From: Paraburkholderia franconis
GTDB lineage: Bacteria; Pseudomonadota; Gammaproteobacteria; Burkholderiales; Burkholderiaceae
DNA length: 64,000 bases
Reading direction: 5' to 3'
Assembly: GCF_009362735.1 (NCBI RefSeq)
Contig: NZ_WHNP01000005.1
Coordinates: forward strand, 62,001 to 126,000
The notes beneath the pieces are model-generated. The model ran no database searches, had not been told where the DNA came from, and worked only from the letters and a program-made list of their open reading frames with translations. The stretch's first letter is position 1; the number at the start of each line of letters is the position of its first letter. A program made the translations under genes and the position numbers. This document shows, piece by piece, positions 15,538 to 25,070 of this stretch.

Positions 15538-16839
15538 ATGCCCAGCTCAATCAGGCCGAGCCGTCTGAAAAAACCGTCGATGCATGCGGCAGCGCAGGCA
15601 TCCCACGCGTCTGCGCGCCCGCGTGAAGCGGTCGCCGGCGAAACGTCCGCGCATCCCGCGATCGATGAGCAGGTCGTGCTCGTGCTGCAAGGCGGCGGCG
15701 CGCTCGGCGCGTATCAGGCGGGCGTGTACGAGGCGCTGCACGACGCGCGGATCGAGCCCGACTGGGTGATCGGCACGTCGATTGGCGCGATCAACGGCGC
15801 GATCATCGCGGGCAATCGCCCGGCGGACAGGATGAGCCGTCTGCGCGCGTTCTGGGAGCGCGTCACGTGGAAGGGCTTCGCGGACGATCACAAAACCTGG
15901 CTGTCGGCTTTCGCGCCCGCGTGCGCTGCCACGAATATCCCTGCGTATCTGACAGCCGCATGGAGCGCGTGGGCCGCGTGGATGCCGGGCTACGAGCAAT
16001 GGCTGCGCGATCTGTCGATCATGTCGCACGGCATTCCGGCGTTCTTCACGCCGCGCGCCGATGCGTGGCTCGGCCTGCAAGCGCCCGTCGGTCTCGAGCA
16101 CGCCGCGTTCTATCGCACCGAGCCGTTGCGCGAGACGCTCGCGTCATTGATCGACTTCGATTATCTGAACGGCAAGGCAACGCGGCTGACGGTCGGCACG
16201 GTCGGCGTCGGCAGCGGACAGATGCGCTATTTCACCAACCGCGACGAGCCGCTCGACGTGCAGCATGTGATGGCGTCCGCTGCGTTTCCGCCGGGCTTTC
16301 CGTCCGTGCGCATCGACGGCGAGGCGTACTGGGACGGCGGCATCTATTCGAACACGCCGCTCGAAGCGGTGCTCGACGACCGGCCGCGCCACAGCTCGGT
16401 GATCTTCACCGTGCAGTTGTGGCCCGCACACGGCGACGAGCCCGCGTCGATCCACGAAGCGATGAGCAGGCAGCGCGACATCCAGTATTCGAGCCGCGCC
16501 GAGAGCCACCTCGAACGACAGCGGCAGATTCACCGGCTGCGTCACGTGATCCGCGAACTGGGCAAGCATCTGCCTGAAAACGAACGCGATACGAAGGCCG
16601 TCAAGGAACTGCTCGGCTGGGGCTGCGGGACGACGATGCAGGTAATCGAGCTCGACGCGCCGAGCTTCGGCAGCGACGAGCTGCACAAGGACATCGACTT
16701 TTCGGCGGACGGCATCAAGCGTCGCTGGCAGGCGGGCTACGCCGACGCGCAACGGATGATCGAACGCGAGCCGTGGAGCGCGGAGCCGGACCCGATGGAG
16801 GGCATATCGATTCATCGCTCGGAGCCGCAGACGGCGTGA
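15538..16839 (+). CDS. patatin-like phospholipase
   Basis: Predicted lipid acyl hydrolase of 433 aa with the Ser-Asp dyad of patatins. Visible: the oxyanion loop GGGALGAYQAG (52-62), nucleophile elbow GTSIG with Ser81, and catalytic Asp266 in WDGG. The C-terminal 150 residues match the DUF3734 region usually fused to this subgroup. The first 40 residues are Ala/Arg-rich without a clear signal peptide, so the location is uncertain. GAGG lies 9 nt before the ATG; an ATG 14 codons in is possible. In Burkholderia such proteins have been linked with polyhydroxybutyrate granules, but nothing nearby supports that here. Confidence 0.9.
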   Translation: MPSSIRPSRLKKPSMHAAAQASHASARPREAVAGETSAHPAIDEQVVLVLQGGGALGAYQAGVYEALHDARIEPDWVIGTSIGAINGAIIAGNRPADRMSRLRAFWERVTWKGFADDHKTWLSAFAPACAATNIPAYLTAAWSAWAAWMPGYEQWLRDLSIMSHGIPAFFTPRADAWLGLQAPVGLEHAAFYRTEPLRETLASLIDFDYLNGKATRLTVGTVGVGSGQMRYFTNRDEPLDVQHVMASAAFPPGFPSVRIDGEAYWDGGIYSNTPLEAVLDDRPRHSSVIFTVQLWPAHGDEPASIHEAMSRQRDIQYSSRAESHLERQRQIHRLRHVIRELGKHLPENERDTKAVKELLGWGCGTTMQVIELDAPSFGSDELHKDIDFSADGIKRRWQAGYADAQRMIEREPWSAEPDPMEGISIHRSEPQTA

Positions 16840-16970
16840 ACCACGCGTTGTGCACGGGCAATGAGCGGCGATGAACGACAGCGGCACGCCGGAAACATTG
16901 CGCAAGGGAATCGGCGTGTTGTACCTTGAATGAAGGCATCGGCAGACGGGACGTCTACGACAAGAACGAC

Positions 16971-17444
16971 ATGACTCATCCGAATGCGGCATTGATCGAG
17001 CGGTTCTACGAGGCGTTCCAGCGGCTCGACGTCGAAGCGATGGCCGCGTGCTACGCGCCCGACGTGACGTTCAGCGATCCCGTCTTCGGCGAGCTGCATG
17101 GCGCCGAAGCGTCGGATATGTGGCGCATGCTGGTGTCGCGCGCGCAGGAATTGACGATTGCTTTCGGTCACGTCGCTGCAGACGATGCGAGCGGCAGCGC
17201 GCATTGGGTCGCGAGCTATGTGTTCAGTCAGACGGGCCGGACGGTCGTCAATCCGATCGATGCGCGCTTCGTGTTCCGCGACGGGCTGATCGTCGAGCAT
17301 CACGATCGCTTCGATCTGTGGCGCTGGGCGAGTCAGGCATTGGGCGTAAAAGGCGCGCTGCTCGGCTGGACGCCGTTCGCGCAGAACGCGATTCGCGCGC
17401 AGGCCAGACATGGGCTGGCTGCGTGGCGTGCAAGGAATGCGTGA
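16971..17444 (+). CDS. SnoaL-like (NTF2 fold) protein
   Basis: A 157-aa cone-shaped NTF2-like fold. The sequence shows the usual opening (ALIERFYEAFQRLDVEAM), YAPDVTFSDPVF, and the late strands DARFVFRDGLIVEHHDRFDLW, split across residues 85-110. Family members are small ligand pockets or isomerases; no function can be given. The ATG at 16971 is chosen because the homologous part begins there; a TTG 45 nt upstream also fits the frame. Confidence 0.8.
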   Translation: MTHPNAALIERFYEAFQRLDVEAMAACYAPDVTFSDPVFGELHGAEASDMWRMLVSRAQELTIAFGHVAADDASGSAHWVASYVFSQTGRTVVNPIDARFVFRDGLIVEHHDRFDLWRWASQALGVKGALLGWTPFAQNAIRAQARHGLAAWRARNA

Positions 17445-17597
17445 AGGGACATGAGGGGAGGATGAAGGGCGCAGGAAGCGCACCTGATGGGCTGGCGGAA
17501 CGCGTGCATGCGCGGCGCAATGCAGGCATCGTGCCGCTGGATATGCGTGGTATTCCGTTTGCGAAGCAGGCAGAACGAACGACATAGCGAGGTTCCA

Positions 17598-18452
17598 ATG
17601 CAAGTCGTGGATGCTGCATGGCAGGAATGGCTCGCGACCAACGTGCGTCGCGGGTGCACGCAGGAATCGATGGTCGACGCGATGGTGCAGGCGGGCTTCG
17701 ATGCATTGGCGGCGCGCGAAATCGTGGGCCGCGCGGCCGCCGAAAACAGCGTGGAGGCCGACCCCGTCAAACCATCGGGCGGCGAGCGGGCCTATGAATA
17801 CGATGCGTGCCCCGTTGCCGCGGGCAATATCGTGCGCACGCACGACCGCGATGTACCCGTCGTGCTGCGCGTCGATCGCCCGCAGGTGATCGCGTTCGAC
17901 GACGTGCTGTCGGGCGACGAATGCACGGAGCTGATCGAGCGCGCGCGAAACAGGCTGAAACGCTCGACGACCGTCAATCCCGACAGCGGACAGGAAGACG
18001 TAATCACGCTGCGCACCAGCGAGGGCTTCTGGTTTCAGCGCTGCGAGGATGCATTCATCGAGCTGCTGGACCGCCGCATCGCCGAGTTGATGAACTGGCC
18101 GCTCGAACACGGCGAGGGCCTGCAGATCCTGCACTACAGGGCGGGCGGCGAGTATCGGCCGCACTTCGACTATTTCCCGCCCGCACAATCGGGCAGCGCG
18201 CTGCATACGGCGCGCGGCGGCCAGCGGGTCGCGACGCTGATCGTCTATCTCAGCGATGTCGAGGGCGGCGGCGAAACGGTGTTTCCCGACGCCGGCATCA
18301 CCGTAATGGCGCGACGGGGCGGGGCCGTCTACTTCCGCTACATGAACGGACGCGGGCAACTCGATCCACTGACGCTGCACGGCGGCGCGCCTGTCACGGG
18401 CGGTGAGAAGTGGATCATGACCAAGTGGATGCGCGAGCGCGCGTACGTGTAA
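17598..18452 (+). CDS. 2OG-Fe(II) oxygenase, prolyl 4-hydroxylase type
   Basis: Predicted iron- and 2-oxoglutarate-dependent hydroxylase, 284 aa. The double-stranded beta-helix carries the metal triad His189-x-Asp191 (RPHFDYF) and distal His261 (TLHGG), and Lys271 for 2-oxoglutarate (GEKWIMTKW). The middle holds LSDVEGGGETVFP, typical of P4H-alpha. The N-terminal 100 residues include a UBA-like helical stretch. GAGG lies 7 nt before the ATG. The substrate could be a protein or a small molecule. A 150-bp gap separates it from the SnoaL-like gene. Confidence 0.9.
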   Translation: MQVVDAAWQEWLATNVRRGCTQESMVDAMVQAGFDALAAREIVGRAAAENSVEADPVKPSGGERAYEYDACPVAAGNIVRTHDRDVPVVLRVDRPQVIAFDDVLSGDECTELIERARNRLKRSTTVNPDSGQEDVITLRTSEGFWFQRCEDAFIELLDRRIAELMNWPLEHGEGLQILHYRAGGEYRPHFDYFPPAQSGSALHTARGGQRVATLIVYLSDVEGGGETVFPDAGITVMARRGGAVYFRYMNGRGQLDPLTLHGGAPVTGGEKWIMTKWMRERAYV

Positions 18453-18600
18453 GTGCAGTCCGGCGCGCGAGTCTCTTCGCGCGCATAAAAGAATCAGGAA
18501 TGGCGTGTGCTCATTGCGGCGTGTGAACGCGCGGACATCCGGCGTTCGATGCGACGCGTGAGCGCCGTTCCGACTGAAAAAAGAACTCGGGGGACCAACG

Positions 18601-18810
18601 ATGGACAACTATCAACTGGAAAGCGAGTTGCACCACCTCGAACGTGTGCTCAACCATATGGCCGCCGAGCATCGGTTTCCGCTCTCGTATTGGCGCAATC
18701 GGCTGAACACCGTGCTCGCGGCGCCGCTGGTGCCTTCGCAGCGCACGCGTGCGCGCAGGCTCGACGACATGCTGCGCATGCTCGAGACACGCGCGCCGGA
18801 GATCAGCTGA
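18601..18810 (+). CDS. small conserved helical protein
   Basis: A 69-aa protein preceded by a very good GGGGGA Shine-Dalgarno, 6 nt before the ATG. It reads as two amphipathic helices (LESELHHLERVLNHMAAEHR and ARRLDDMLRMLETRA) around SYWRNRLN. It resembles small proteins of unknown function from Burkholderia genomes. No signal peptide or metal motif is present. It could be a helical adaptor; that is a guess. Confidence 0.65.
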   Translation: MDNYQLESELHHLERVLNHMAAEHRFPLSYWRNRLNTVLAAPLVPSQRTRARRLDDMLRMLETRAPEIS

Positions 18811-18982
18811 CGGCGCGTTCGATTGCGCGCGAAGAGCAACACGGGGAGGGTAAAACGACAAGGCGCGGGCCGCGTTGCGACCCGGTCCGTTTCAGTTCGA
18901 TATGTTTATCCTCTCGCGCGCACGGAAGCACGCGCATGCACGAGACGGACGCCCGATCGCGTCAAAAGCAAAAGATGATGGG

Positions 18983-19414
18983 CTAGTTCAACGACGCGCT
19001 GCCCGAGCGCGGCAAAGCGGCATCGCTCGCATGCTCACGGCCGAGCAGCAGATCGACTTGCCCGAGCAGGATTTCGCGCGCAACGGGCTTGTGCAACGTG
19101 CACTCGCACTTCAGATCACTAGGGATATCGGGCGAAGCGCTCCACAGGATCACGGGCATGCCGTCGAGTCCGGGATCGCTCTTGAGCATGCGGCACACTT
19201 CGGCGCCATTCATCTCGGGCATCATCAGGTCCGTGATCACGAGCGCGGGATGCACGCGCTGCGCCAGTTCGACGCCCTGGCGGGCGTTGAAGGCCGTGAG
19301 CACGTGAAAGCCCTCCAGTTCGAGCAGGAGCGCCCATGCAATCAGCAGATCCGGCTCGTCGTCGATGAGCAGGATGGTAGGAAGACGGCTGTCCGATATT
19401 GCGGTCGAATCCAT
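18983..19414 (-). CDS. single-domain response regulator
   Basis: CheY-like receiver of 143 aa without an output domain. Acid pocket DDE (18-20), phospho-acceptor Asp62 in VITDLMMPEMNG, Ser92 at the Thr/Ser switch position and Lys109 in LHKP are all present, so it should be phosphorylated. I chose the ATG at 19414, just before the domain; the frame is open for 37 more codons. It faces away from a histidine kinase that starts 410 bp to the right and lacks its own receiver domain, so the two are probable partners. Confidence 0.85.
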   Translation of the reverse strand: MDSTAISDSRLPTILLIDDEPDLLIAWALLLELEGFHVLTAFNARQGVELAQRVHPALVITDLMMPEMNGAEVCRMLKSDPGLDGMPVILWSASPDIPSDLKCECTLHKPVAREILLGQVDLLLGREHASDAALPRSGSASLN

Positions 19415-19824
19415 GTACACAGGCAAGCTTCTCACTCGCAGACCGGAATCCGGCGCATGCGATGTGTCATCGTTTAATTGGTTCCGGCGCATGCACGACG
19501 CGTGCCAAACGAATGACAGGTTCATTCGAGTGGCCGCATGGCCGTCGCGCAGCCGTCAAGCACATACGTCGTCGTCAAGCGGTGGCGGGGCTCCCGGACG
19601 TTTCGACCCCGCCGTCAGGCGGCGAGAAGCGGCTCGAGTGCTGCCATCATAGAGCGTTGCGCTTCGCAAAAATTATCGGTGCCGTTGTAAGTTCTGACCC
19701 GCAGCAATGATGATTTTTGCCGCGACATGCTGTGTGGGTTCCAGCCTCTTCATGGCACGCAATACGCGTCACGCGGCGCTTTACGTCGGGTCCGATGGTG
19801 TCGTTTCAGGTAGACTGTAGGGCT
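19415..19824. other. divergent promoter region of the two-component pair
   Basis: About 410 bp between the response regulator and the histidine kinase. It contains a GC-rich hairpin (GGCGGGG near 19583 with CCCCGCC near 19608) and an AT-richer block around 19665-19730. No gene was recognised. Confidence 0.45.
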
Positions 19825-21459
19825 ATGGACAGACTATCCAGCCGATCGCGCACGGTGATCTCCGTCGACGCCACGCAGGTATTCGAGCTGTTGCCCGACG
19901 CGTGGCTCATCCTCGACGAGCGCTGCGAGGTCGTGGCCGCGAACGCGCGTTATCGCGAGATGCACGGCGTCACGTTGTCCGAAATCCAGGGTCGTTCCGT
20001 TCACGACATCAATCAGGTCGGTCCGCAGTCGCAGCGGGAATTGCGCCGCAGCTGGCTCGATTCGCTGCTTGCCGGTCTCGTGCCTGGCGAGCCGCGTCTT
20101 TCTTCGCTGATCCGTTATGACACACCTGCGCCGAACAGGAGCGATGGCGCGCTGATGCCGCGCTACTGGCAGGCGCGCGCGTCGATGATCGAGCCGAGCG
20201 ACGGTCACGCGCTGCTGATCGCGATGTGCCTGATGGATGTGACCGAGTCGATCGCGATCACCGAACGCGATCAGCGCGAGCGCGAGAAGCTGCGTTCGCA
20301 GGTGCGCCGGCGTCAGGTGCTGGTCGACGAAGCGAACGCGGAACTGCGCATGCATCGCGAGCAGTTGCGCCAGGCGCTCGAGTTCGCGCATGTCGGCGCG
20401 TGGGAACTCAATCCGGCGACGGGCGCAATCGACGCCACCGAACAATGCAAGATCAACCTCGGGCTTTCGGCTTCGGATGCGCTCACCGAGAAGCGTCTTT
20501 TGGACGAGCTGATCGATGGCGCCGACCGCGCGCGCGTGAAGGACGCGATGCAAAGCGCGCTCGCGCGACGCGAGCACTTCGAAGTCGAGTTTCGCGTCAC
20601 ATGGCCTGATCTCACGGTGCGCTGGGTGCTGCTGCGCGGGCTCGGCCGCTATCATGGCGACAACACGCTGAAGTCGATCGTCGGCTTTACGCTCGATATC
20701 ACGTCGCGCAAGGAGGCGGAGCTCGAGCAGCGCGCGATCGCCGAATCGGAAAAGCGCGCACGCAAGCATAGCGACGAAGCGGCGCGCGCGATGGACCGTT
20801 TCGTCACGGCCGTGAGCCACGAATTGCGCTCGCCGCTCGGCGCGATTCTGTCGTGGACGACGCTGCTCCAACGTGCCGCCGATCCCGCACACGTTACACG
20901 CGCCGCCGGCGTGATCGAGCGCAACGCGCATCAGCTTGCGCACATGGTCGACGATCTGCTCGACAGCGGCGCGATTGCTACGGGCAAGCTGTCCGTGAAT
21001 CTGCAGCCCGTCGATCTTGGCGCGCTCGCGGGCAACGTCGCCGAGGACATGCGCATGTCGGCGGAAGCGAAAGGATTGCGCTTCGTGGTCGGCGAGCTTG
21101 CGCCATGCATCGTGATGGCCGACGAAAGCCGGATGAAGCAGGTCGCGTGGAATCTGCTGTCGAATGCGGTGAAGTTCTGCACGCAGGGCGAAGTCGAATT
21201 GAGCGTGACGGTGAAGGGCCAGCGGGCCGAACTGTCGGTGCGTGATACCGGCTGCGGCATCGAGCCCGATGCGCTGACGCGCATTTTCGAGCGCTTTCGC
21301 CAGGTCGATCCCGAAAGCGGCGGGCGCGTCGCGGGGCTGGGTCTCGGGCTATGGCTCGTCAAGCATCTCGTCGATCTGCATCACGGCACAGTCGCGGCCG
21401 AGAGCGCGGGGCGCGGTGAGGGTTCGACGTTCAGGGTGACGCTGCCGCTCTATCGTTGA
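19825..21459 (+). CDS. PAS-containing sensor histidine kinase
   Basis: Cytoplasmic sensor kinase of 544 aa with no obvious transmembrane segment. Two PAS-like domains come first (about 15-140 and 185-300), then a HisKA helix pair with the phospho-acceptor His332 in SHELRSP, and an HATPase domain with N box NLLSNAVKF, G1 DTGCGIEP and G2 GLGLGLWLVK. The ATG at 19825 is the last good start before the first PAS domain; two upstream in-frame ATGs exist, and the Shine-Dalgarno is weak for all. Its input is presumably an intracellular redox or ligand cue, as for other soluble PAS kinases. Confidence 0.88.
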   Translation: MDRLSSRSRTVISVDATQVFELLPDAWLILDERCEVVAANARYREMHGVTLSEIQGRSVHDINQVGPQSQRELRRSWLDSLLAGLVPGEPRLSSLIRYDTPAPNRSDGALMPRYWQARASMIEPSDGHALLIAMCLMDVTESIAITERDQREREKLRSQVRRRQVLVDEANAELRMHREQLRQALEFAHVGAWELNPATGAIDATEQCKINLGLSASDALTEKRLLDELIDGADRARVKDAMQSALARREHFEVEFRVTWPDLTVRWVLLRGLGRYHGDNTLKSIVGFTLDITSRKEAELEQRAIAESEKRARKHSDEAARAMDRFVTAVSHELRSPLGAILSWTTLLQRAADPAHVTRAAGVIERNAHQLAHMVDDLLDSGAIATGKLSVNLQPVDLGALAGNVAEDMRMSAEAKGLRFVVGELAPCIVMADESRMKQVAWNLLSNAVKFCTQGEVELSVTVKGQRAELSVRDTGCGIEPDALTRIFERFRQVDPESGGRVAGLGLGLWLVKHLVDLHHGTVAAESAGRGEGSTFRVTLPLYR

Positions 21460-21594
21460 CACCATCCCATCGTCGAGCGAAACGTGCGGAGGTGCGTTAG
21501 CGTTCGCCTATAGGCACATCGATTGCTGCTTGCAGCGCTGCTGCCTTGCATGCAGCATGCGCCGCGCCCGTTCAATTCGCCTGAGGAACACACC

Positions 21595-23766
21595 ATGCCG
21601 ATCGATTCCCGCATTGCCGAGGGCCTGCCTTTTCCGCTCGGCGCGACATGGGATGGCAGTGGCGTCAATTTCGCGCTCTTCTCCGCTCATGCAACGAAGG
21701 TCGAGTTGTGTCTGTTCGACGAGAAGGGCAAGAAGGAACTCGAACGCATCGAGTTGCCCGAGTACACCGACGAAGTGTGGCACGTGCATATGGCGGGATT
21801 GAAGCCGGGGACTGTCTATGGCTATCGCGTGCATGGTCCGTATGAGCCCGAGGCCGGTCATCGTTTCAATCCGCACAAGCTGCTGCTCGATCCGTATGCG
21901 AAGGCGCATGTGGGCGTGTTGCGCTGGGACCCGTCGCTGTTCGGCTATACGCTGGAATCTGAGGACGACCTCACATTCGACCGGCGCGACAGCGCGCGTT
22001 TCATGCCGAAGTGCCAGGTCGTCGATCAGACGTTCAACTGGACGCATCCCACTCGCATCCGCGTGCCGTGGGACCGCACGATCGTCTACGAAACGCATGT
22101 GCGCGGCTATACGAAACTTCATCCCGGCGTGCCCAAAGCGATGCGCGGCACCTTCGACGGTCTCGCGCAAAAGGCCGTGATCGACCATATCAGGCGGATC
22201 GGCGTGACGACGATCGAACTGCTGCCGATTCATTCGTTCGTCAACGATCAACATCTGCTCGACAAGGGGCTCACCAACTACTGGGGCTACAACACAATCG
22301 GCTTTTTCGCGGCCGATCCGCGTTACTTCGCGCGCGGCCCGGGCGCGGTCGACGAGTTCAAGGCAATGATCGACCGCCTGCACGATGCCGGCCTCGAACT
22401 GATACTCGACGTCGTGTACAACCACACGGCCGAAGGCAACGAGCGTGGGCCGACGCTATCGTTTCGCGGCATCGACAACGCGTCGTACTACCGGCTGATG
22501 CCTGAGCAGAACCGCTATTACATCAACGATACGGGCACGGGCAACACACTGAACCTGTCGCATCCGCGCGTGCTGCAGATGGTGACGGACAGCCTGCGCT
22601 ACTGGGTCACGGAGATGAACGTCGACGGCTTCCGTTTCGATCTCGCGACCATCCTCGGGCGCGAGCCGTATGGCTTCGACGAAGGCGGCGGCTTTCTCGA
22701 CAGTTGCCGGCAAGACCCGATCATCTCCAGCGTGAAGCTGATTGCCGAGCCGTGGGATTGCGGGCCGGGCGGCTATCAGGTGGGCGGTTTTCCGCCGGGC
22801 TGGGCCGAATGGAACGACCGCTTTCGCGACACGGTGCGCGCGTTCTGGAAAGGCGACGAAGGCATCGCCGCCGATCTCGCGACACGCTTCACGGCATCGG
22901 GCGAATTCTTCAACCGGCGCGGCAGGCGTCCATGGGCCAGCGTGAACTTCATCACCGCGCACGACGGCTTCACGCTGAACGATCTCGTGTCGTACAACGA
23001 GCGTCACAACGAAGCGAACGGCGAGGACAACAACGACGGCCATAGCGACAACCGTTCGTGGAATTGCGGCGTCGAAGGGCCGACCGACGATGCCGAAGTG
23101 ATCGCGTTGCGCGAGCGCCAGAAGCGCAACATGCTCGCGACGCTGCTGTTTTCGCAAGGCACGCCGATGGTGCTCGCCGGCGACGAATTCGGCCGCACGC
23201 AGAAGGGCAACAACAACGCGTATTGCCAGGACGATGAAATCAGCTGGGTCGACTGGACGGGCATCGACGACGACGGCCGCGCGCTCACCGGATTCGTGCG
23301 CAAGCTCACGACGTTGCGCCATGCGCTGCCCGTGCTTCGACGCAATCGCTTTCTCACGGGCGAAATGCGCGAGGACATCGGCGTGATGGACGTGAAGTGG
23401 TTGAGTCCCGCAGGCGTCGAGTTGACGGGCGACCAATGGGACGATGCGACGATGCGCTGCTTCGGGCTCGTGATCGACGGCCGCGCGCAGGCGAGCGGCA
23501 TCCGCAAGCCCGCCTCCGATGCGACCTTGCTGCTTGTCGTCAATGCGTATCACGATGTCGTCGACTTCACGCTGCCTGAGATACCGGGCAGCGATCAATG
23601 GAGCTGCATGATCGATACGAATGCGCCCGAGCGAGATGAACTGCCGGACTTCGAATCAGGCGACGTCTATCAGGTGACGGGTCGCTCGATGCTGCTGTTC
23701 GCGCTGCACGCGAAGGGCGAGACGCAACGGATCTTCGATCGGCTGGGAGAACGGTTGACGGCCTAG
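21595..23766 (+). CDS. glgX: glycogen debranching enzyme GlgX
   Basis: GH13 isoamylase-type enzyme, 723 aa, that removes alpha-1,6 branches from phosphorylase-trimmed glycogen. An N-terminal CBM48 (PFPLGATWDGSGVNFALFS) precedes the barrel. Catalytic residues are visible: nucleophile Asp349 (GFRFDLA), acid Glu385 (AEPWDCG) and Asp457 in AHDGF. QGTPMVLAGDEFGRTQ is typical of GlgX/TreX. GAGGA lies 8 nt before the ATG. Other genes of glycogen metabolism are missing except a 3' fragment of glgA that faces it. Confidence 0.95.
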   Translation: MPIDSRIAEGLPFPLGATWDGSGVNFALFSAHATKVELCLFDEKGKKELERIELPEYTDEVWHVHMAGLKPGTVYGYRVHGPYEPEAGHRFNPHKLLLDPYAKAHVGVLRWDPSLFGYTLESEDDLTFDRRDSARFMPKCQVVDQTFNWTHPTRIRVPWDRTIVYETHVRGYTKLHPGVPKAMRGTFDGLAQKAVIDHIRRIGVTTIELLPIHSFVNDQHLLDKGLTNYWGYNTIGFFAADPRYFARGPGAVDEFKAMIDRLHDAGLELILDVVYNHTAEGNERGPTLSFRGIDNASYYRLMPEQNRYYINDTGTGNTLNLSHPRVLQMVTDSLRYWVTEMNVDGFRFDLATILGREPYGFDEGGGFLDSCRQDPIISSVKLIAEPWDCGPGGYQVGGFPPGWAEWNDRFRDTVRAFWKGDEGIAADLATRFTASGEFFNRRGRRPWASVNFITAHDGFTLNDLVSYNERHNEANGEDNNDGHSDNRSWNCGVEGPTDDAEVIALRERQKRNMLATLLFSQGTPMVLAGDEFGRTQKGNNNAYCQDDEISWVDWTGIDDDGRALTGFVRKLTTLRHALPVLRRNRFLTGEMREDIGVMDVKWLSPAGVELTGDQWDDATMRCFGLVIDGRAQASGIRKPASDATLLLVVNAYHDVVDFTLPEIPGSDQWSCMIDTNAPERDELPDFESGDVYQVTGRSMLLFALHAKGETQRIFDRLGERLTA

Positions 23767-23771
23767 AGCTT

Positions 23772-23821
23772 ATGTCAGCGACGGGCGAAGCAAGTCGAAC
23801 ATCGAAGCCCGTCGCTGACAT
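23772..23821. terminator. stem-loop between glgX and the glgA remnant
   Basis: A perfect 15-bp stem (23772-23786 with 23807-23821) around a 20-nt loop lies 5 nt after the glgX stop. It lacks a T tract. It sits between convergent genes, so it may stop readthrough on either strand or stabilise the mRNA 3' end. Confidence 0.55.
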
Positions 23822-23830
23822 GTCAGGCAT

Positions 23831-24181
23831 TCACGCACAGCGCGCAACGGTCTCCTGCGATGCAGCCGCGCGATTCGCCCAGCCCGCCTGCGCGTTGGCA
23901 GCCTGAGCACCCGCATTCGAGCGACGCTGCGTGGAAGCGGCGGCCACGACATCGACGCGCGGTTGCGCCGGACGTGCATCCGTCAATGCGCCATACAGTT
24001 TCAAATACGCCTGCACCGGCTTGTACCAGCTGAAATCGCAGCGCATTGCGTTGCGCTGTAGCGCGTGCCACGACGATGGCCGCATGAACGCATCGAGCGC
24101 GCGTTGCAGCGCGGCCGCTATATCTTCCGGTGTTTCGCCGTCGAACAGAAAGCCGGTCGCGCCGTCTTCGGGCAGACCGAG
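23831..24181 (-). pseudogene. glgA: 3' remnant of glycogen synthase glgA
   Basis: On the minus strand, 116 codons are open without a start. They encode GLPEDGATGFLFDGETPED followed by ALQRALDAF, NAMRCDFSWYKPVQAYLKLY and an Ala-rich tail. This is the C-terminal end of a GT5 glycogen synthase: the end of the second Rossmann domain plus the terminal helix. A stop codon (24182-24184) cuts the reading frame exactly where homology would have to continue, and unrelated sequence follows. Full GlgA is about 480-530 aa, so roughly three quarters is gone. The fragment converges on glgX, which suggests a former glg cluster that lost genes by deletion. Confidence 0.75.
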
Positions 24182-24258
24182 TTACAGGGGGTGCTTTACG
24201 AGCCGCGGTAGCGCTGCGAAGTTGCGGGGCGCGCGTCGCACGCCCCGCAAGGAGGCGC

Positions 24259-24846
24259 TCAGATATCGAGCCGCGAAATCTTCGTGCCTTCGAGCGACAC
24301 GCCTGCCATCAGGCCGGCGTTGGTCAACACGAACGCCTGAACGGGCGCTGTGGCCGTCGTCGAGTCGATGTTGTCGTTCGCGCCCACCTTCACGAGCGCG
24401 ACCGTCGCATCGCCGCCGACCGACCAGCCCTGGCTGTTGCGGAAGCGATCGAGCGCATCCTGCGTCATGAAGAGAAAGATCACACCCTTCGACTGCGCGC
24501 CGATCTGCAGACCGAACGAACCGGCTGCCGTGCTGTAGTAGCCGGCCGGCTGTCCGCCGACACGCAATGCGCCCTGGCCATACTGTCCGCCGATCCAGAA
24601 GCCCGCCTGCACGACCGACGGAAACACGAGCACGCCGCGTGCTTTCGCGACGAGCTCACGCGAGCCGTGGACGCTCGTATAGAGGCGCGACAGCGTTTCA
24701 TCGACGCTCGAATTGATCGCTCTGCGCTTGTCCGCGTTACTGGTTGCTGTCGTGGAGTTCGAGGGCGTCGTCGTGCAGCCGGCGAGAGCCATGCTGCCGG
24801 CGGCGAGTGCGGCACCCGTGCTGAATATGAAATTTCTTCTATGCAT
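24259..24846 (-). CDS. SYLF-domain lipid-binding lipoprotein
   Basis: Predicted exported lipoprotein of 195 aa. The start at 24846 is set by AGGAG 7 nt upstream. The signal MHRRNFIFSTGAALAAGS leads to LAGC, a lipobox. The mature part matches the SYLF/Ysc84 family: RARGVLVFPSVVQAGFWIGG-like region (residues about 80-100), GFWIGGQYGQGAL, YYSTAAGSFGLQIGAQ and GLMAGVSLEG near the end. SYLF domains bind phosphoinositides in eukaryotes; the bacterial role is unknown, probably at the envelope. Confidence 0.86.
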   Translation of the reverse strand: MHRRNFIFSTGAALAAGSMALAGCTTTPSNSTTATSNADKRRAINSSVDETLSRLYTSVHGSRELVAKARGVLVFPSVVQAGFWIGGQYGQGALRVGGQPAGYYSTAAGSFGLQIGAQSKGVIFLFMTQDALDRFRNSQGWSVGGDATVALVKVGANDNIDSTTATAPVQAFVLTNAGLMAGVSLEGTKISRLDI

Positions 24847-25070
24847 TTGAGTTCTCCTGTCTGTCAACGCAAAGTCCGCCGGTTTGCGCCTCCCTGGGTG
24901 CATCACCGCGCCGATGAGGGTCGCGAAACCCTTGATTGGCAAGGACTAACGACATGACAGCAGTTCGTGTGCCCGCCTGACGCCCCAAGTGTTGGACGTG
25001 GCCGGCGCGGGGCGCTTTGAGACCTGCGCGGTACGAACGCGCTCGACGAACGGCGCGATGAGTGTACGAT

